Under the pieces are notes generated by a model that was not told where the DNA came from, did no database searches, and saw nothing but the letters and a program-made list of their open reading frames with translations. Of a DNA stretch of 64,000 nt, positions 31,528 to 40,083 are shown piece by piece. The position numbers were made by a program, and so were the translations under genes. Positions within the stretch are counted from its first letter, which is position 1; every line of letters begins with the position of its first letter. Source of the stretch: Lachnospiraceae bacterium (GTDB taxonomy: Bacteria; Bacillota; Clostridia; Lachnospirales; Lachnospiraceae). The stretch lies in contig JAUNGD010000012.1 in NCBI GenBank assembly GCA_030524705.1, forward strand, positions 1-64,000, in the 5' to 3' direction.

Positions 31528-32379
31528 ATGAACCATAAACAAAAACAGAATATGATACCTTTAAAAGAACTGAACCTTACAAACCGCTTCCTCTTTTCAG
31601 AGGTGATGGAGGATTCCCGGACGCAGAGGGATGTGCTGAGTATTATTTTCGGACGGGAGATTCCGCTGCTTAAAAAGTCCGAGACAGAAAAAGAATTGCG
31701 GTTGTCGCCGCTGATTCGTTCTGTCCGTCTGGATATGTTTTCTATGGATGAGGAGCAGACCATATATAATACAGAAATGCAGGATCAGTGGCAAAAGGAT
31801 CTGGCAAAAAGAAGCAGATATTATCAGGCATTGATGGATACCTCTCTTTTACAGCCGGGAATTATAGATTACAGCTGCCTGAATCCTACATTCTTTATTA
31901 TGATAATGACCTTTGACCTGTTTGGGTGCCGGAAATATCAATATACCTTCCAGGCGAAATGCGAGGAGGTGCCGGATTTGGTTCTAAGAGACGGAGCCGT
32001 TCGGATTTTCCTGAACACACGTGGAGAAAATGAGGATGAGGTATCCAAAGAGCTGGTGGATTTCCTGCATTATGTCGAATGCACCACGGACGATGCGGCA
32101 AAGAAGACGGAAAGCGAAAGAATCAGGCGGATACATAAGCGGGTATGTGAGGTGCGGGCCAGCGAAGAGATTGGAGTGAGATATATGCAGGAATGGGAAG
32201 AGAGATATTATGATAGGATGGAAGCACAGGAAGAAGGACAAAAAAAGGGTAAGGAGCAAATCAATGAGCTGAACCGCCGCCTTTTGGCGGAAAACCGGAT
32301 AGAGGACTTGAAGAGGACGGTTCTTGATACGGAGTATCAGCGGAAGCTGCTGGAGGAGTACGGATTAATAGAAGTATAG
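31528..32379 (+). CDS. PD-(D/E)XK nuclease family transposase (Rpn-like)
   Basis: 283 residues from ATG 31528 (AAAGGAGGGTTTT upstream; an in-frame ATG at 31408 has no site). NLTNRFLFSEVMED, a REIPLLKK segment, RLDMFSMDEEQTIYNTEMQ (D and ExQ of the nuclease core, ~68-88) and the helical EEGQKKGKEQINEL tail are those of the PDDEXK_2/Rpn family, common in multiple copies in Lachnospiraceae. Relatives promote recombination; whether they transpose is uncertain. Exact 31-bp repeats lie on both sides. No terminal inverted repeats seen. Confidence 0.85.
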   Translation: MNHKQKQNMIPLKELNLTNRFLFSEVMEDSRTQRDVLSIIFGREIPLLKKSETEKELRLSPLIRSVRLDMFSMDEEQTIYNTEMQDQWQKDLAKRSRYYQALMDTSLLQPGIIDYSCLNPTFFIMIMTFDLFGCRKYQYTFQAKCEEVPDLVLRDGAVRIFLNTRGENEDEVSKELVDFLHYVECTTDDAAKKTESERIRRIHKRVCEVRASEEIGVRYMQEWEERYYDRMEAQEEGQKKGKEQINELNRRLLAENRIEDLKRTVLDTEYQRKLLEEYGLIEV

Positions 32380-32394
32380 AAATTTCAAAACGAT

Positions 32395-32436
32395 AGCAAA
32401 GAGCGGAGGGCGGTAAGCCTTCCGCTCTTATTTTTA
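32395..32436 (+). terminator. Terminator with the 31-bp repeated segment (copy 2)
   Basis: GAGCGGAGGG (32401-32410) pairs with CCTTCCGCTC (32418-32427; one G-T pair) over a seven-base loop, then TTATTTTT. Bases 32395-32425 equal 31260-31290. Confidence 0.85.
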
Positions 32437-32583
32437 TCCTTGTGTCCTGAAGATAAAATATAGATACCAATTTGACAAATATCACACTGAATTTTGCCTC
32501 CTCTTTTTTTATAATGCAAAATAGCAAAACAGTATCCGAAAAGCGTGTTTCGTTCCGCTTCGGACAAAAGGAGAGACAGGAAT

Positions 32584-35259
32584 ATGAGAATAGAATTTAT
32601 CGACGGGGAAGGCAGCTTCCTGGCGGAGGGAGCCGAGGATACGGGGTATCTGTATTTTCCGATTGCAAATGAGGCCGGAGTTATGGGGAGCATTGCCCCG
32701 AATCTGGCGGGAGATACCAAGACGGGGCAGAATTCCTTTTTGCTGGAGCCGGTCAGCGCGGAAAATCTGCACAGCAGTACGATGGGAAGGAATATCTGGT
32801 GTAGGATTGCCGGAAAGGGCGTCTGGTCTGCAGCAGGGAATTCTGCCCTTCAGTATGCACAAAAATATGAGGATAAAAGAGACCGGACCTCTCTGGTGAT
32901 CGGTAAGCTGTGGCAGAAGGTGCGCAGAAGCAGTGAGGAGTATGGGATCAGTGCGGATATCCTGAGCTTTTGTCCGGCTTCCCGGGAAAAAGCGGAGATT
33001 ATGAGGGTCACTTTCTGTAATACCGGGGCGGAAACGCTTCAGATAGAACCCATTGCGGCGATTCCAATTTATGGGAGGAGTGCGGACAATTTAAGGGATC
33101 ACCGGCATGTGACCGCGCTGCTTCACCGGATACGCACCACGGAGGATGGCGTATCTGTAAAGCCGGTGCTGTCCTTTGACGAGCGGGGGCATCAGATCAA
33201 TGAAAATACGTACGGTGTCTTTGCCCGGGGAGAGAAGGGGGAACGGCCGGTGGGCTTTTATCCCGTATTGCAGGAATTTATCGGAGAGGGCGGAAATCTG
33301 CTCTGGCCGGAGGCGGTAGTGAAGGATACGGCCAGGCTGTATCCTGCGGGCAGCACCGTAGAGGGCTATGAGGCCATGGGCGGCATCCGCTTTGCCATGG
33401 CGGAACTGAAGCCGGGGGAGAAAAAGACGTACTGTATTGTTTTGAGCTATGACGGGGAGGGCATGCAGTACCTGGAGGAGGAGCAGGTAAACGCTGCCTG
33501 GAAGGATCAAAAAAACTGGTGGAATTCCGTTTCGAAGGTATCCTGCCATTCCGGGGATGAAGGCTTTGACCACTTTATGAGCTGGGTGGGAATCCAGCCG
33601 ACGCTGCGCAGAATCTACGGCTGTTCCTTCCTGCCGCATCACGATTACGGGAGGGGTGGTAGAGGATGGAGGGATCTGTGGCAGGACAGCCTATCCCTGC
33701 TTCTGTCAGACCCCCAGAGAGTAAGACCGATGCTGGTCAGCTATTTTGACGGCGTGCGCATCGACGGCAGCAATGCCACCATCATCGGCACGAAGCCCGG
33801 AGAGTTTGTGGCTGACCGCAATTCTATTGTCCGGGTATGGATGGACCATGGGCTGTGGCCCTTCATCACCGTAAAACAGTATATTGACCTGACAGGAGAT
33901 TATAAAATCCTGTTTGAGGAAGGAACGTATTTTAAAGACAGGGTCTGCTGCCGGGGCGAGGGCCGGGATGAGCTTTGGGACGGAAAAACAGCGGTACTAC
34001 AAACGCCTGAAGGAATGATGGTAAAAAGCTCTGTCCTGGAGCGGATTCTGCTGCAGCATCTGACGATGTTTTACGATGTGGGAGAGCACAATCATATGCG
34101 GCTGCGGGGGGCCGACTGGAACGACGCTCTGGATATGGCCCGGGAAAACGGAGAAAGCGTGGCGTTTTCTGCGGCATACAGCGGCAATCTGAAAAATCTG
34201 GCGGAGCTTCTTTATTGGATGAGGACAGAACAGGGAGTTGCAGAGGTTGAGCTGGCGCAGGAGCTGCAGCTTCTGCTGGAATCCTCGCAGAGCTGCTATG
34301 ATTCCTGGGAGGAAAAGCAGCGGATTCTGCAGGAATATTGTGATTCCTGCAGACATACCGTATCCGGCAGGAAGGTGAAGGTACCTGTCCTGGCGCTGGA
34401 GGAAAATCTGCGGCAGAAGGCGTCCTGGATACAGAACCATATCCGGCAGACGGAGTGGGTCGGAGACGGAGAGGAAAACCACTGGTTTAACGGATATTAT
34501 GACAATCAGAAGCGGCAGGTGGAGGGACGGAAGGAAAGCGGCGTCCGCATGATGCTGACCAGCCAGGTATTTACGATTATGTCCGGCACGGCGACCAACG
34601 AACAGACGGAGCAGATCTGCAATGCGGCGGACCGCTATTTATATGAGGAAAGTGTTGGAGGCTACCGGCTCAATACAGATTTTAAGGAGCTGAAAACGGA
34701 CCTGGGAAGGATGTTCGGCTTCGCCTACGGCCACAAGGAAAACGGCGCGGTATTCTGCCACATGGCCGTGATGTATGCGTACAGCCTGTATTCCAGGGAT
34801 TTTGTGAAGGAGGGCTACAAGGTGATCAGCGCTCTTTACCGTCAGGTGATGCACACGGAGGTGAGCTGCATTTATCCCGGTATCCCGGAGTACTTCAACG
34901 ACAAGGGCAGAGGCATGTACCACTATCTGACGGGAGCGGCAAGCTGGCTGGTGCTGACGGTGCTTACGGAGATGTTCGGCGTGAAGGGCGTAAGGGGCGA
35001 CCTGCTCCTGCAGCCGAAGCTTCTGGCGGAGCAGTTTGACGAGGGAGGCAGAGCCAGGATCAGCTTTACATTTGCAGAGCAGCAGCTTCGGGTCATCTAT
35101 GAGAATCCGAACCGCAGAGAGATCGGGGATTATACGATTGAGGAAATTTATATTGACAAAGAGCCGTATGCCGCAGGAGAAGAGGCGGTGATTCCGAGGA
35201 CGCTGCTGACGCGGCTTATGCCGGAGATCGAGCATCAGATCCGGGTGGTGCTGTCATAG
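32584..35259 (+). CDS. GH94 family beta-glucoside phosphorylase
   Basis: 891 residues from ATG 32584 (GGAGAGACAGGAAT upstream). N-terminal beta-sandwich, then (alpha/alpha)6 barrel with RGWRDLWQD (~360), GADWNDALD (~510-518, catalytic Asp region) and HNHMRLRG before it. GH94 enzymes split beta-glucosides to alpha-glucose-1-phosphate. No signal peptide. The neighbours (a second, larger phosphorylase and a GH30 enzyme) suggest beta-glucans such as beta-1,3/1,6 or beta-1,2 chains; laminaribiose or cellobiose cannot be distinguished by eye. Confidence 0.85.
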   Translation: MRIEFIDGEGSFLAEGAEDTGYLYFPIANEAGVMGSIAPNLAGDTKTGQNSFLLEPVSAENLHSSTMGRNIWCRIAGKGVWSAAGNSALQYAQKYEDKRDRTSLVIGKLWQKVRRSSEEYGISADILSFCPASREKAEIMRVTFCNTGAETLQIEPIAAIPIYGRSADNLRDHRHVTALLHRIRTTEDGVSVKPVLSFDERGHQINENTYGVFARGEKGERPVGFYPVLQEFIGEGGNLLWPEAVVKDTARLYPAGSTVEGYEAMGGIRFAMAELKPGEKKTYCIVLSYDGEGMQYLEEEQVNAAWKDQKNWWNSVSKVSCHSGDEGFDHFMSWVGIQPTLRRIYGCSFLPHHDYGRGGRGWRDLWQDSLSLLLSDPQRVRPMLVSYFDGVRIDGSNATIIGTKPGEFVADRNSIVRVWMDHGLWPFITVKQYIDLTGDYKILFEEGTYFKDRVCCRGEGRDELWDGKTAVLQTPEGMMVKSSVLERILLQHLTMFYDVGEHNHMRLRGADWNDALDMARENGESVAFSAAYSGNLKNLAELLYWMRTEQGVAEVELAQELQLLLESSQSCYDSWEEKQRILQEYCDSCRHTVSGRKVKVPVLALEENLRQKASWIQNHIRQTEWVGDGEENHWFNGYYDNQKRQVEGRKESGVRMMLTSQVFTIMSGTATNEQTEQICNAADRYLYEESVGGYRLNTDFKELKTDLGRMFGFAYGHKENGAVFCHMAVMYAYSLYSRDFVKEGYKVISALYRQVMHTEVSCIYPGIPEYFNDKGRGMYHYLTGAASWLVLTVLTEMFGVKGVRGDLLLQPKLLAEQFDEGGRARISFTFAEQQLRVIYENPNRREIGDYTIEEIYIDKEPYAAGEEAVIPRTLLTRLMPEIEHQIRVVLS

Positions 35260-35341
35260 CGGCGTGTCAAAAGCCGAAGCCTGCAGGAAATAGTTGGAGA
35301 GAACGACAGAGAAATTCAGACAGAATGAGGAGAAGAGAGCA

Positions 35342-38300
35342 ATGATAGATCACAAGGGAAGATTTGTAATAGAAAATTATGGAAAAAAGCCGGAATTCGC
35401 CAGCTTTCTTCCGGGTATCAGCGGAATGTACGGAATTCCGATCTGGTGCTATTACGTAAACCGCGGACAGTGCGTGACCAGCTTTGGCGTGCAGGATAAG
35501 GATCATTCCATTATGGAATTTTTCCCGGCGCATCAGGCGTATGCCCGGACAAAAAAGCTGGGATTTCGAACCCTGATAAAGACAGAGGGAAGAGTAATAG
35601 AAGCATTTGACGATGAAAACACGCCCCATGCCATGCACATTGGTATGAACGAGCTAGAGATTAAGGAACTGGATAAGCGCAGCGGTCTGGAAACCACCGT
35701 CGCATATATTACCCTGCCCGGAGAAACGGTGGGCGGCCTGGTGAGGAAGGTGACGATCCGCAATATCTCGGAAGCGCAAAAATACCTGGAGGTGCTGGAT
35801 GGAATGCCGGAGGTGGTTCCTTATGGTATAGATCTGGAATCTCTGAAAATGATGGGACAGACGATCATGGCATGGATGGAGGTGCAGTACCATGAAACGG
35901 GACTTCCCTTCTTCCGCGCCCGGGCCACCACGGAGGACTCGGCGGAGGTGACGGAGATAAAAGGCGGCAATTACGGACTGGCCATGGACGGAGACGGAAA
36001 CCGGCTGCCGGTTATCGTGGATCCGGCCTGCATTTTTGCTTATGATTCTTCCCTGGTACGGCCTGTGGCGCTGGAGGAGTCTGCGGCGGCGGATATCTGC
36101 AGGGCGGATCAGGTGACGCAGAACCAGATGCCATGCTGCTTTTTTGTGAAGGAGGCGACGTTGGAGCCCGGGGAGGAACTGGTGCTCTATGAAATCTTTG
36201 GTCAGGCCCATACCCGGGAAATTCTGGAAAAATTCAGCCGCCGTGTCACCGGTCCTCAGTTTTTTGAAGAAAAGCTCCGGGAGGCTGTAGGGCTTACGGA
36301 GGAAGTGACGGATCCCATCGCCACGAAGACGGGGAATCCCCTGTTTGACCAGTATTGCCGGCAGACCTTCCTGGATAACGTGCTGCGGGGCGGGTACCCG
36401 GTGATGCTGGAGGGGAAAAAGCTGTTCTATCTGTATTCCAGAAAGCACGGGGATATCGAGCGGGACTACAATTATTTTTCCATGCTGCCGGAGTTTTTCT
36501 CCCAGGGCAACGGAAATTTCCGGGATGTGAACCAGAACCGCAGATGCGACGTGCAGTTTGCTCCCTTTGCCGGGGACAGGAATATAAAGACCTTTTACAA
36601 CTGCATCCAGATCAACGGCTACAATCCTCTGGGGATCGAGAAGATCACGTACCGGGCGCAGGTGGAGGGGCTTGGGGAGTCCTTTACCCCGGGCGAGCTG
36701 TACCGTTTTCTGGAAAAGACCTCGAAGAGCCGGGAAGAGCTGGAATCGCGTTTCGCTCAGATTCTTTCCGAAGCGGAATACGAGGATAAGACGAAATTTA
36801 TAGAGGGCTATTGGACGGATCACTGGACCTACAATCTCGATCTTCTGGAGTCCTATCTTACGGTTTATCCAGAGCGGGAGCAGCAGCTTCTGTTCGGCGA
36901 GCGCTGCTACACGTATCTGCAGGCCAAGGAGGAAATTCTTCCACGGGCAAAGCGGTACGTGAAGACGGAAAACGGCATCCGTCAGTATCGTTTTCTGAAA
37001 GAAAATCCGGCGGCTGACCGCACGTATCTGACCGACGGCAAAGGCAATGTCGTTAAGAGTACTCTGGCGGAAAAACTGTTCCTGCTGTGCGTGCTGAAGA
37101 CGGCGGCGCTGGATGCCTACGGTATGGGAACCGAGATGGAGGGCGGAAAGCCGGGCTGGTACGATGCACTGAACGGCCTGCCGGGTCTGCTGGGCTCCTC
37201 CATGTGCGAGACCTACGAGACGGCAAGACTGCTGGAATATACGATCTCCGCGTTAAAACGGCACCAGGGAACGCTTCAGATACCAGAGGAGTTGGCAGAG
37301 CTGGCGGGAAAAATCTGTGAGGCAGCCGAAGCGGAGAAGCCGCAGCAGGCAGAGGGCGAGGTGCTTGTTTACTGGAACCGGGCGAATGATGCAAAGGAAG
37401 CTTACTGGAAAAAGACGGAGCGCTGTGTGAGCGGCGGAGTGAGCGTGCTTGGATGGGAAGAAGCCGCCGGTATACTGCAGGAGCTATATGAGGTGGTACG
37501 GCATGGCGTGGAAAAGGCGCTGGCCTGCGGGAAAGGCATCAGCCCTGCTTATTTCTATTATGAAGTGGAGGCGTATGAGGAGGATGCAGAAGGGATACAT
37601 CCGACCCGGATGAAGCAGCATATGCTGCCGTATTTTCTGGAGGGGCCGGTGCGCCATCTGAAGCTTTCACTGCCCACCGAAGAAAAACGGACGCTCTACG
37701 AAAACGTAAAGGCCAGCGGGCTTTATGATAAAAAGCTGCGGATGTATAAGGTGAATACTTCCCTGATGAGCTCTACCTTTGAGCTTGGCAGATGCCGGGC
37801 CTTTACTCCGGGCTGGCTGGAGAATGAATCCATTTGGCTGCACATGGAATATAAATATCTTCTGGAGCTTTTGAAATCCGGTCTGTACCGGGAATTTATT
37901 CAGGATTTCCACCGGGCGGCGATCCCGTTTCTGGATGAAAACGTATATGGCCGCAGCTTATTTGAAAATTCTTCATTCCTTGCCAGCTCCGCAAATCCGA
38001 ATCCGGCCATTCACGGAAAGGGCTACGTTGCGCGGCTCAGCGGTTCTACGGCGGAGTTTTTGCAGATGTGGCAGATCATGATGTTCGGCGCAAAGCCCTT
38101 CGGGCAGGCGGATGGCAGGCTGACGCTGAAATTTTCGCCGTTGATTCCTTCTTATTTAATCGATGAGAAGAAAAGGATCGAGGCGTCCTTTCTCGGAAAG
38201 ACGAAGGTCATTTATCACCTCTGCGACAGAGAGGATTTTGTGCCGGGAAGCTACAGGGTTGCGGAAGAGATTTCAGAGGAACAAGCCCGCCTTATCCGGG

Positions 38301-38344
38301 ACGGAAAGACAGAGACGGTGGAGCTGCATCTGGTCAGAGAATAG
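35342..38344 (+). CDS. Large GH161/GH94-like glycoside phosphorylase
   Basis: 1000 residues from ATG 35342 (GAGGAGAAGAGAGCA upstream). The centre has HGDIERDYNYFSMLPEFF and GNGNFRDVNQNRRCD (~360-400), LDAYGMGTEMEGGKPGWYDALNG (~580-603), and a long tail. This layout is that of the big phosphorylases now placed in GH161 (beta-1,3-oligoglucan phosphorylase) or in GH94-related groups. No secretion signal. With GH94 upstream and GH30 downstream it should degrade imported beta-glucan oligomers to glucose-1-phosphate. The GH161 assignment is from memory of motifs, not from a search. Confidence 0.7.
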   Translation: MIDHKGRFVIENYGKKPEFASFLPGISGMYGIPIWCYYVNRGQCVTSFGVQDKDHSIMEFFPAHQAYARTKKLGFRTLIKTEGRVIEAFDDENTPHAMHIGMNELEIKELDKRSGLETTVAYITLPGETVGGLVRKVTIRNISEAQKYLEVLDGMPEVVPYGIDLESLKMMGQTIMAWMEVQYHETGLPFFRARATTEDSAEVTEIKGGNYGLAMDGDGNRLPVIVDPACIFAYDSSLVRPVALEESAAADICRADQVTQNQMPCCFFVKEATLEPGEELVLYEIFGQAHTREILEKFSRRVTGPQFFEEKLREAVGLTEEVTDPIATKTGNPLFDQYCRQTFLDNVLRGGYPVMLEGKKLFYLYSRKHGDIERDYNYFSMLPEFFSQGNGNFRDVNQNRRCDVQFAPFAGDRNIKTFYNCIQINGYNPLGIEKITYRAQVEGLGESFTPGELYRFLEKTSKSREELESRFAQILSEAEYEDKTKFIEGYWTDHWTYNLDLLESYLTVYPEREQQLLFGERCYTYLQAKEEILPRAKRYVKTENGIRQYRFLKENPAADRTYLTDGKGNVVKSTLAEKLFLLCVLKTAALDAYGMGTEMEGGKPGWYDALNGLPGLLGSSMCETYETARLLEYTISALKRHQGTLQIPEELAELAGKICEAAEAEKPQQAEGEVLVYWNRANDAKEAYWKKTERCVSGGVSVLGWEEAAGILQELYEVVRHGVEKALACGKGISPAYFYYEVEAYEEDAEGIHPTRMKQHMLPYFLEGPVRHLKLSLPTEEKRTLYENVKASGLYDKKLRMYKVNTSLMSSTFELGRCRAFTPGWLENESIWLHMEYKYLLELLKSGLYREFIQDFHRAAIPFLDENVYGRSLFENSSFLASSANPNPAIHGKGYVARLSGSTAEFLQMWQIMMFGAKPFGQADGRLTLKFSPLIPSYLIDEKKRIEASFLGKTKVIYHLCDREDFVPGSYRVAEEISEEQARLIRDGKTETVELHLVRE

Positions 38345-38379
38345 AAGGCAGAGACGGCGAACTGCATCCGGTCAGGGCA
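38309..38379 (+). repeat. Imperfect ~34-bp duplication at the phosphorylase 3' end
   Basis: GCAGAGACGGCGAACTGCAT and what follows (38348-38379) repeats with several mismatches the last bases of the gene (AGAGACGGTGGAGCTGCATC, 38311-38340). It resembles the copied end of pgmB, so local duplication over stop codons happened twice in this window. Confidence 0.6.
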
Positions 38380-38402
38380 TTTTATACAGGAGGAACAGAG
38401 AC

Positions 38403-39791
38403 ATGAAAATCATAACCACAAATTTTGCAGAGCGTATTTTCTGGCAGGAGGAGGAACGGGAGAAGACAGCCGTCGGCTGTATGAATCTTGTAAAACCGTA
38501 TCCCGGCTGCCGCCGCCAGCAGATGAAGGGCTTTGGGGGAGCGTTTACGGAGGCGGCCGGATACTGCTATGGCCGCTTGCCAGAGGAGAAGCAGAAAGCA
38601 TTTCTGGAGGCATATTTCGGGGAAGAGGGTTTGAACTATAATCTGGGGCGTACCCATATCAACAGCTGTGATTTTGCGCTGGAAAATTATGACGCCCTGA
38701 TGCCGGAGGACATAAATTTTGGTGGCAATGGTACGGCAGGCGATGATACGGCAGATAACACTCAGGCGGGCAGCAGTACGGGCGCGCTGGATATGACCAG
38801 AGCCAATCGGTACGTCCTGCCGCTGATTAAGGATGCAATGAAAGTCAGCAGGAATGCCATTGAAATTCTGCTCTCTCCCTGGAGTCCCCCGGCTTCTATG
38901 AAAACGAACGGAGACATGAACCACGGCGGAAGGCTGAAGCCGGAGTGCCGAAGGGACTGGGCGCGGTATATCGCGGAGTACATCAAGGCACTGAAGGCGG
39001 AGGGGCTGAAGATTCAGTATCTGACGGTGCAGAATGAGCCGGAGGCGGTACAGACCTGGGATTCCTGTGTGTTCCACGCCAGAGAGGAGATGGAATTTGT
39101 TCGGGATTATCTGTACCCGGCGCTTCAGGCAGAGGGGCTTTCGGAAATCAAAATTCTGGTATGGGACCACAACAAGGAGATTGTTTTTGAGCGGGCTCAG
39201 GAAATCTTCGATGATGCGCAGGCCGCGTCGATGATCTACGGCATTGCGGTTCACTGGTATACGGGGGATCATTTTACGGGGCTGTCTCTGGTAAAGGAAA
39301 AATATCCTGAAAAGGAAATCTTTTTTACGGAGGGCTGCGTGGAGTACAGCCGGTTCATGGACTCGGATGAGACGGCAAAGGCGGAGATGTACGCCCACGA
39401 CATGATCGGCAATTTCAACCATGGGGTCAGCGCATTCTTTGACTGGAACCTGCTGCTGGACGCCCAGGGCGGCCCGAACCATGTGGGGAATTTCTGCGCG
39501 GCTCCGGTGATGGCCTCGGAGGATGGCCAGGATTTTGAAAAGCGTCTGAGCTACTATTATATCGGGCATTTCAGCCGTTACGTGGAGAAGGGAGCTTATG
39601 TGATCCCGGTGACAACCTATAGCACTGAGGTAGAGACGTGTGCATTCGTAAACCCCTCCGGGACCCGGGTGCTTGTACTTCTGAACCGGCAGGACCGGGA
39701 GCTTCCGGTGACGGTGGGAGAAGGCGGGGAAGGAACGGAGCTTACCCTGCAGCCGCATACGATCGTGACCGTGGTGTATGAGGGGGAATGA
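38403..39791 (+). CDS. GH30 family glycosidase, cytoplasmic
   Basis: 462 residues from ATG 38403 (ACAGGAGGAACAGAGAC upstream; a longer frame from 38163 overlaps the previous gene and lacks a site). QMKGFGGAFTEAAGY is the family's N-terminal signature; acid/base E212 is in TVQNEPE, nucleophile E310 in FFTEGCVEYS, and the C-terminal beta domain ends HTIVTVVYEGE. A Thr/Gly/Asp-rich loop at ~104-122 is unusual. GH30 enzymes cleave beta-1,6-glucan, glucosylceramide or xylan-type substrates. No signal peptide, so it acts on imported oligosaccharides. Ends the beta-glucan gene set. Confidence 0.88.
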   Translation: MKIITTNFAERIFWQEEEREKTAVGCMNLVKPYPGCRRQQMKGFGGAFTEAAGYCYGRLPEEKQKAFLEAYFGEEGLNYNLGRTHINSCDFALENYDALMPEDINFGGNGTAGDDTADNTQAGSSTGALDMTRANRYVLPLIKDAMKVSRNAIEILLSPWSPPASMKTNGDMNHGGRLKPECRRDWARYIAEYIKALKAEGLKIQYLTVQNEPEAVQTWDSCVFHAREEMEFVRDYLYPALQAEGLSEIKILVWDHNKEIVFERAQEIFDDAQAASMIYGIAVHWYTGDHFTGLSLVKEKYPEKEIFFTEGCVEYSRFMDSDETAKAEMYAHDMIGNFNHGVSAFFDWNLLLDAQGGPNHVGNFCAAPVMASEDGQDFEKRLSYYYIGHFSRYVEKGAYVIPVTTYSTEVETCAFVNPSGTRVLVLLNRQDRELPVTVGEGGEGTELTLQPHTIVTVVYEGE

Positions 39792-39805
39792 ATATTTCTG
39801 CAGAG

Positions 39806-39965
39806 GAAAGCCCACGGATTGCTCCGCACTTTGTGCTCCCGCAATCCTCCCTGTATTCGCAATCTGCACGATTGTGCTGCTTGCTCATACAGGTTAGCGT
39901 CTCAAGCGGCTATACGTCTCTATGTGCAGGCACATGAGACGTACATTCGCTGAGACTGGGCTTTC
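39806..39965 (+). other. Intergenic four-arm structured element, candidate RNA
   Basis: Closing helix GAAAGCCCA (39806-39814) with TGGGCTTTC (39957-39965). Within it: arm A, GGATTGC/GCAATCC (39816-39822, 39841-39847) with an inner GCAC/GTGC; arm B, CTGTAT/ATACAG (39851-39856, 39887-39892) with inner GCAATC/GATTGT; arm C, GTCTCA-GCG/CGC-TGAGAC (39899-39908, 39948-39956) enclosing TACGTCTC.ATGTG/CACAT.GAGACGTA (39913-39943). All four helices are nested, as in a folded RNA. It is neither coding nor a plain terminator. It may be an RNA, a riboswitch-like leader or a cruciform repeat. Confidence 0.55.
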
Positions 39966-39969
39966 ATTA

Positions 39970-40031
39970 TAAAAAAATGACACCATAAAAAAATATGAGT
40001 CATTTTTTAAAAAAAAGTACTCCTATATAAT
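39970..40031 (+). promoter_or_regulatory. Promoter region of the second sugar importer
   Basis: -10 TATAAT at 40026-40031 with only TTTTTT at the -35 place, which suggests an activator-dependent promoter. Just upstream is an inverted repeat AAAAAATGAC / GTCATTTTTT (39971-39980, 39999-40008). The AraC-type response regulator encoded 7 kb downstream is the obvious candidate activator. Confidence 0.55.
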
Positions 40032-40083
40032 GTGTTTATCAAGCAAAGTGCTGAAAAAGAAACAGCAAAAGGAGGAAAATATC

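Noticed and set aside
31260..32425. Classic insertion sequence
   Set aside because: No terminal inverted repeats or DDE transposase; the flanking repeats are terminators, and target-site duplications of 31 bp would be abnormal.
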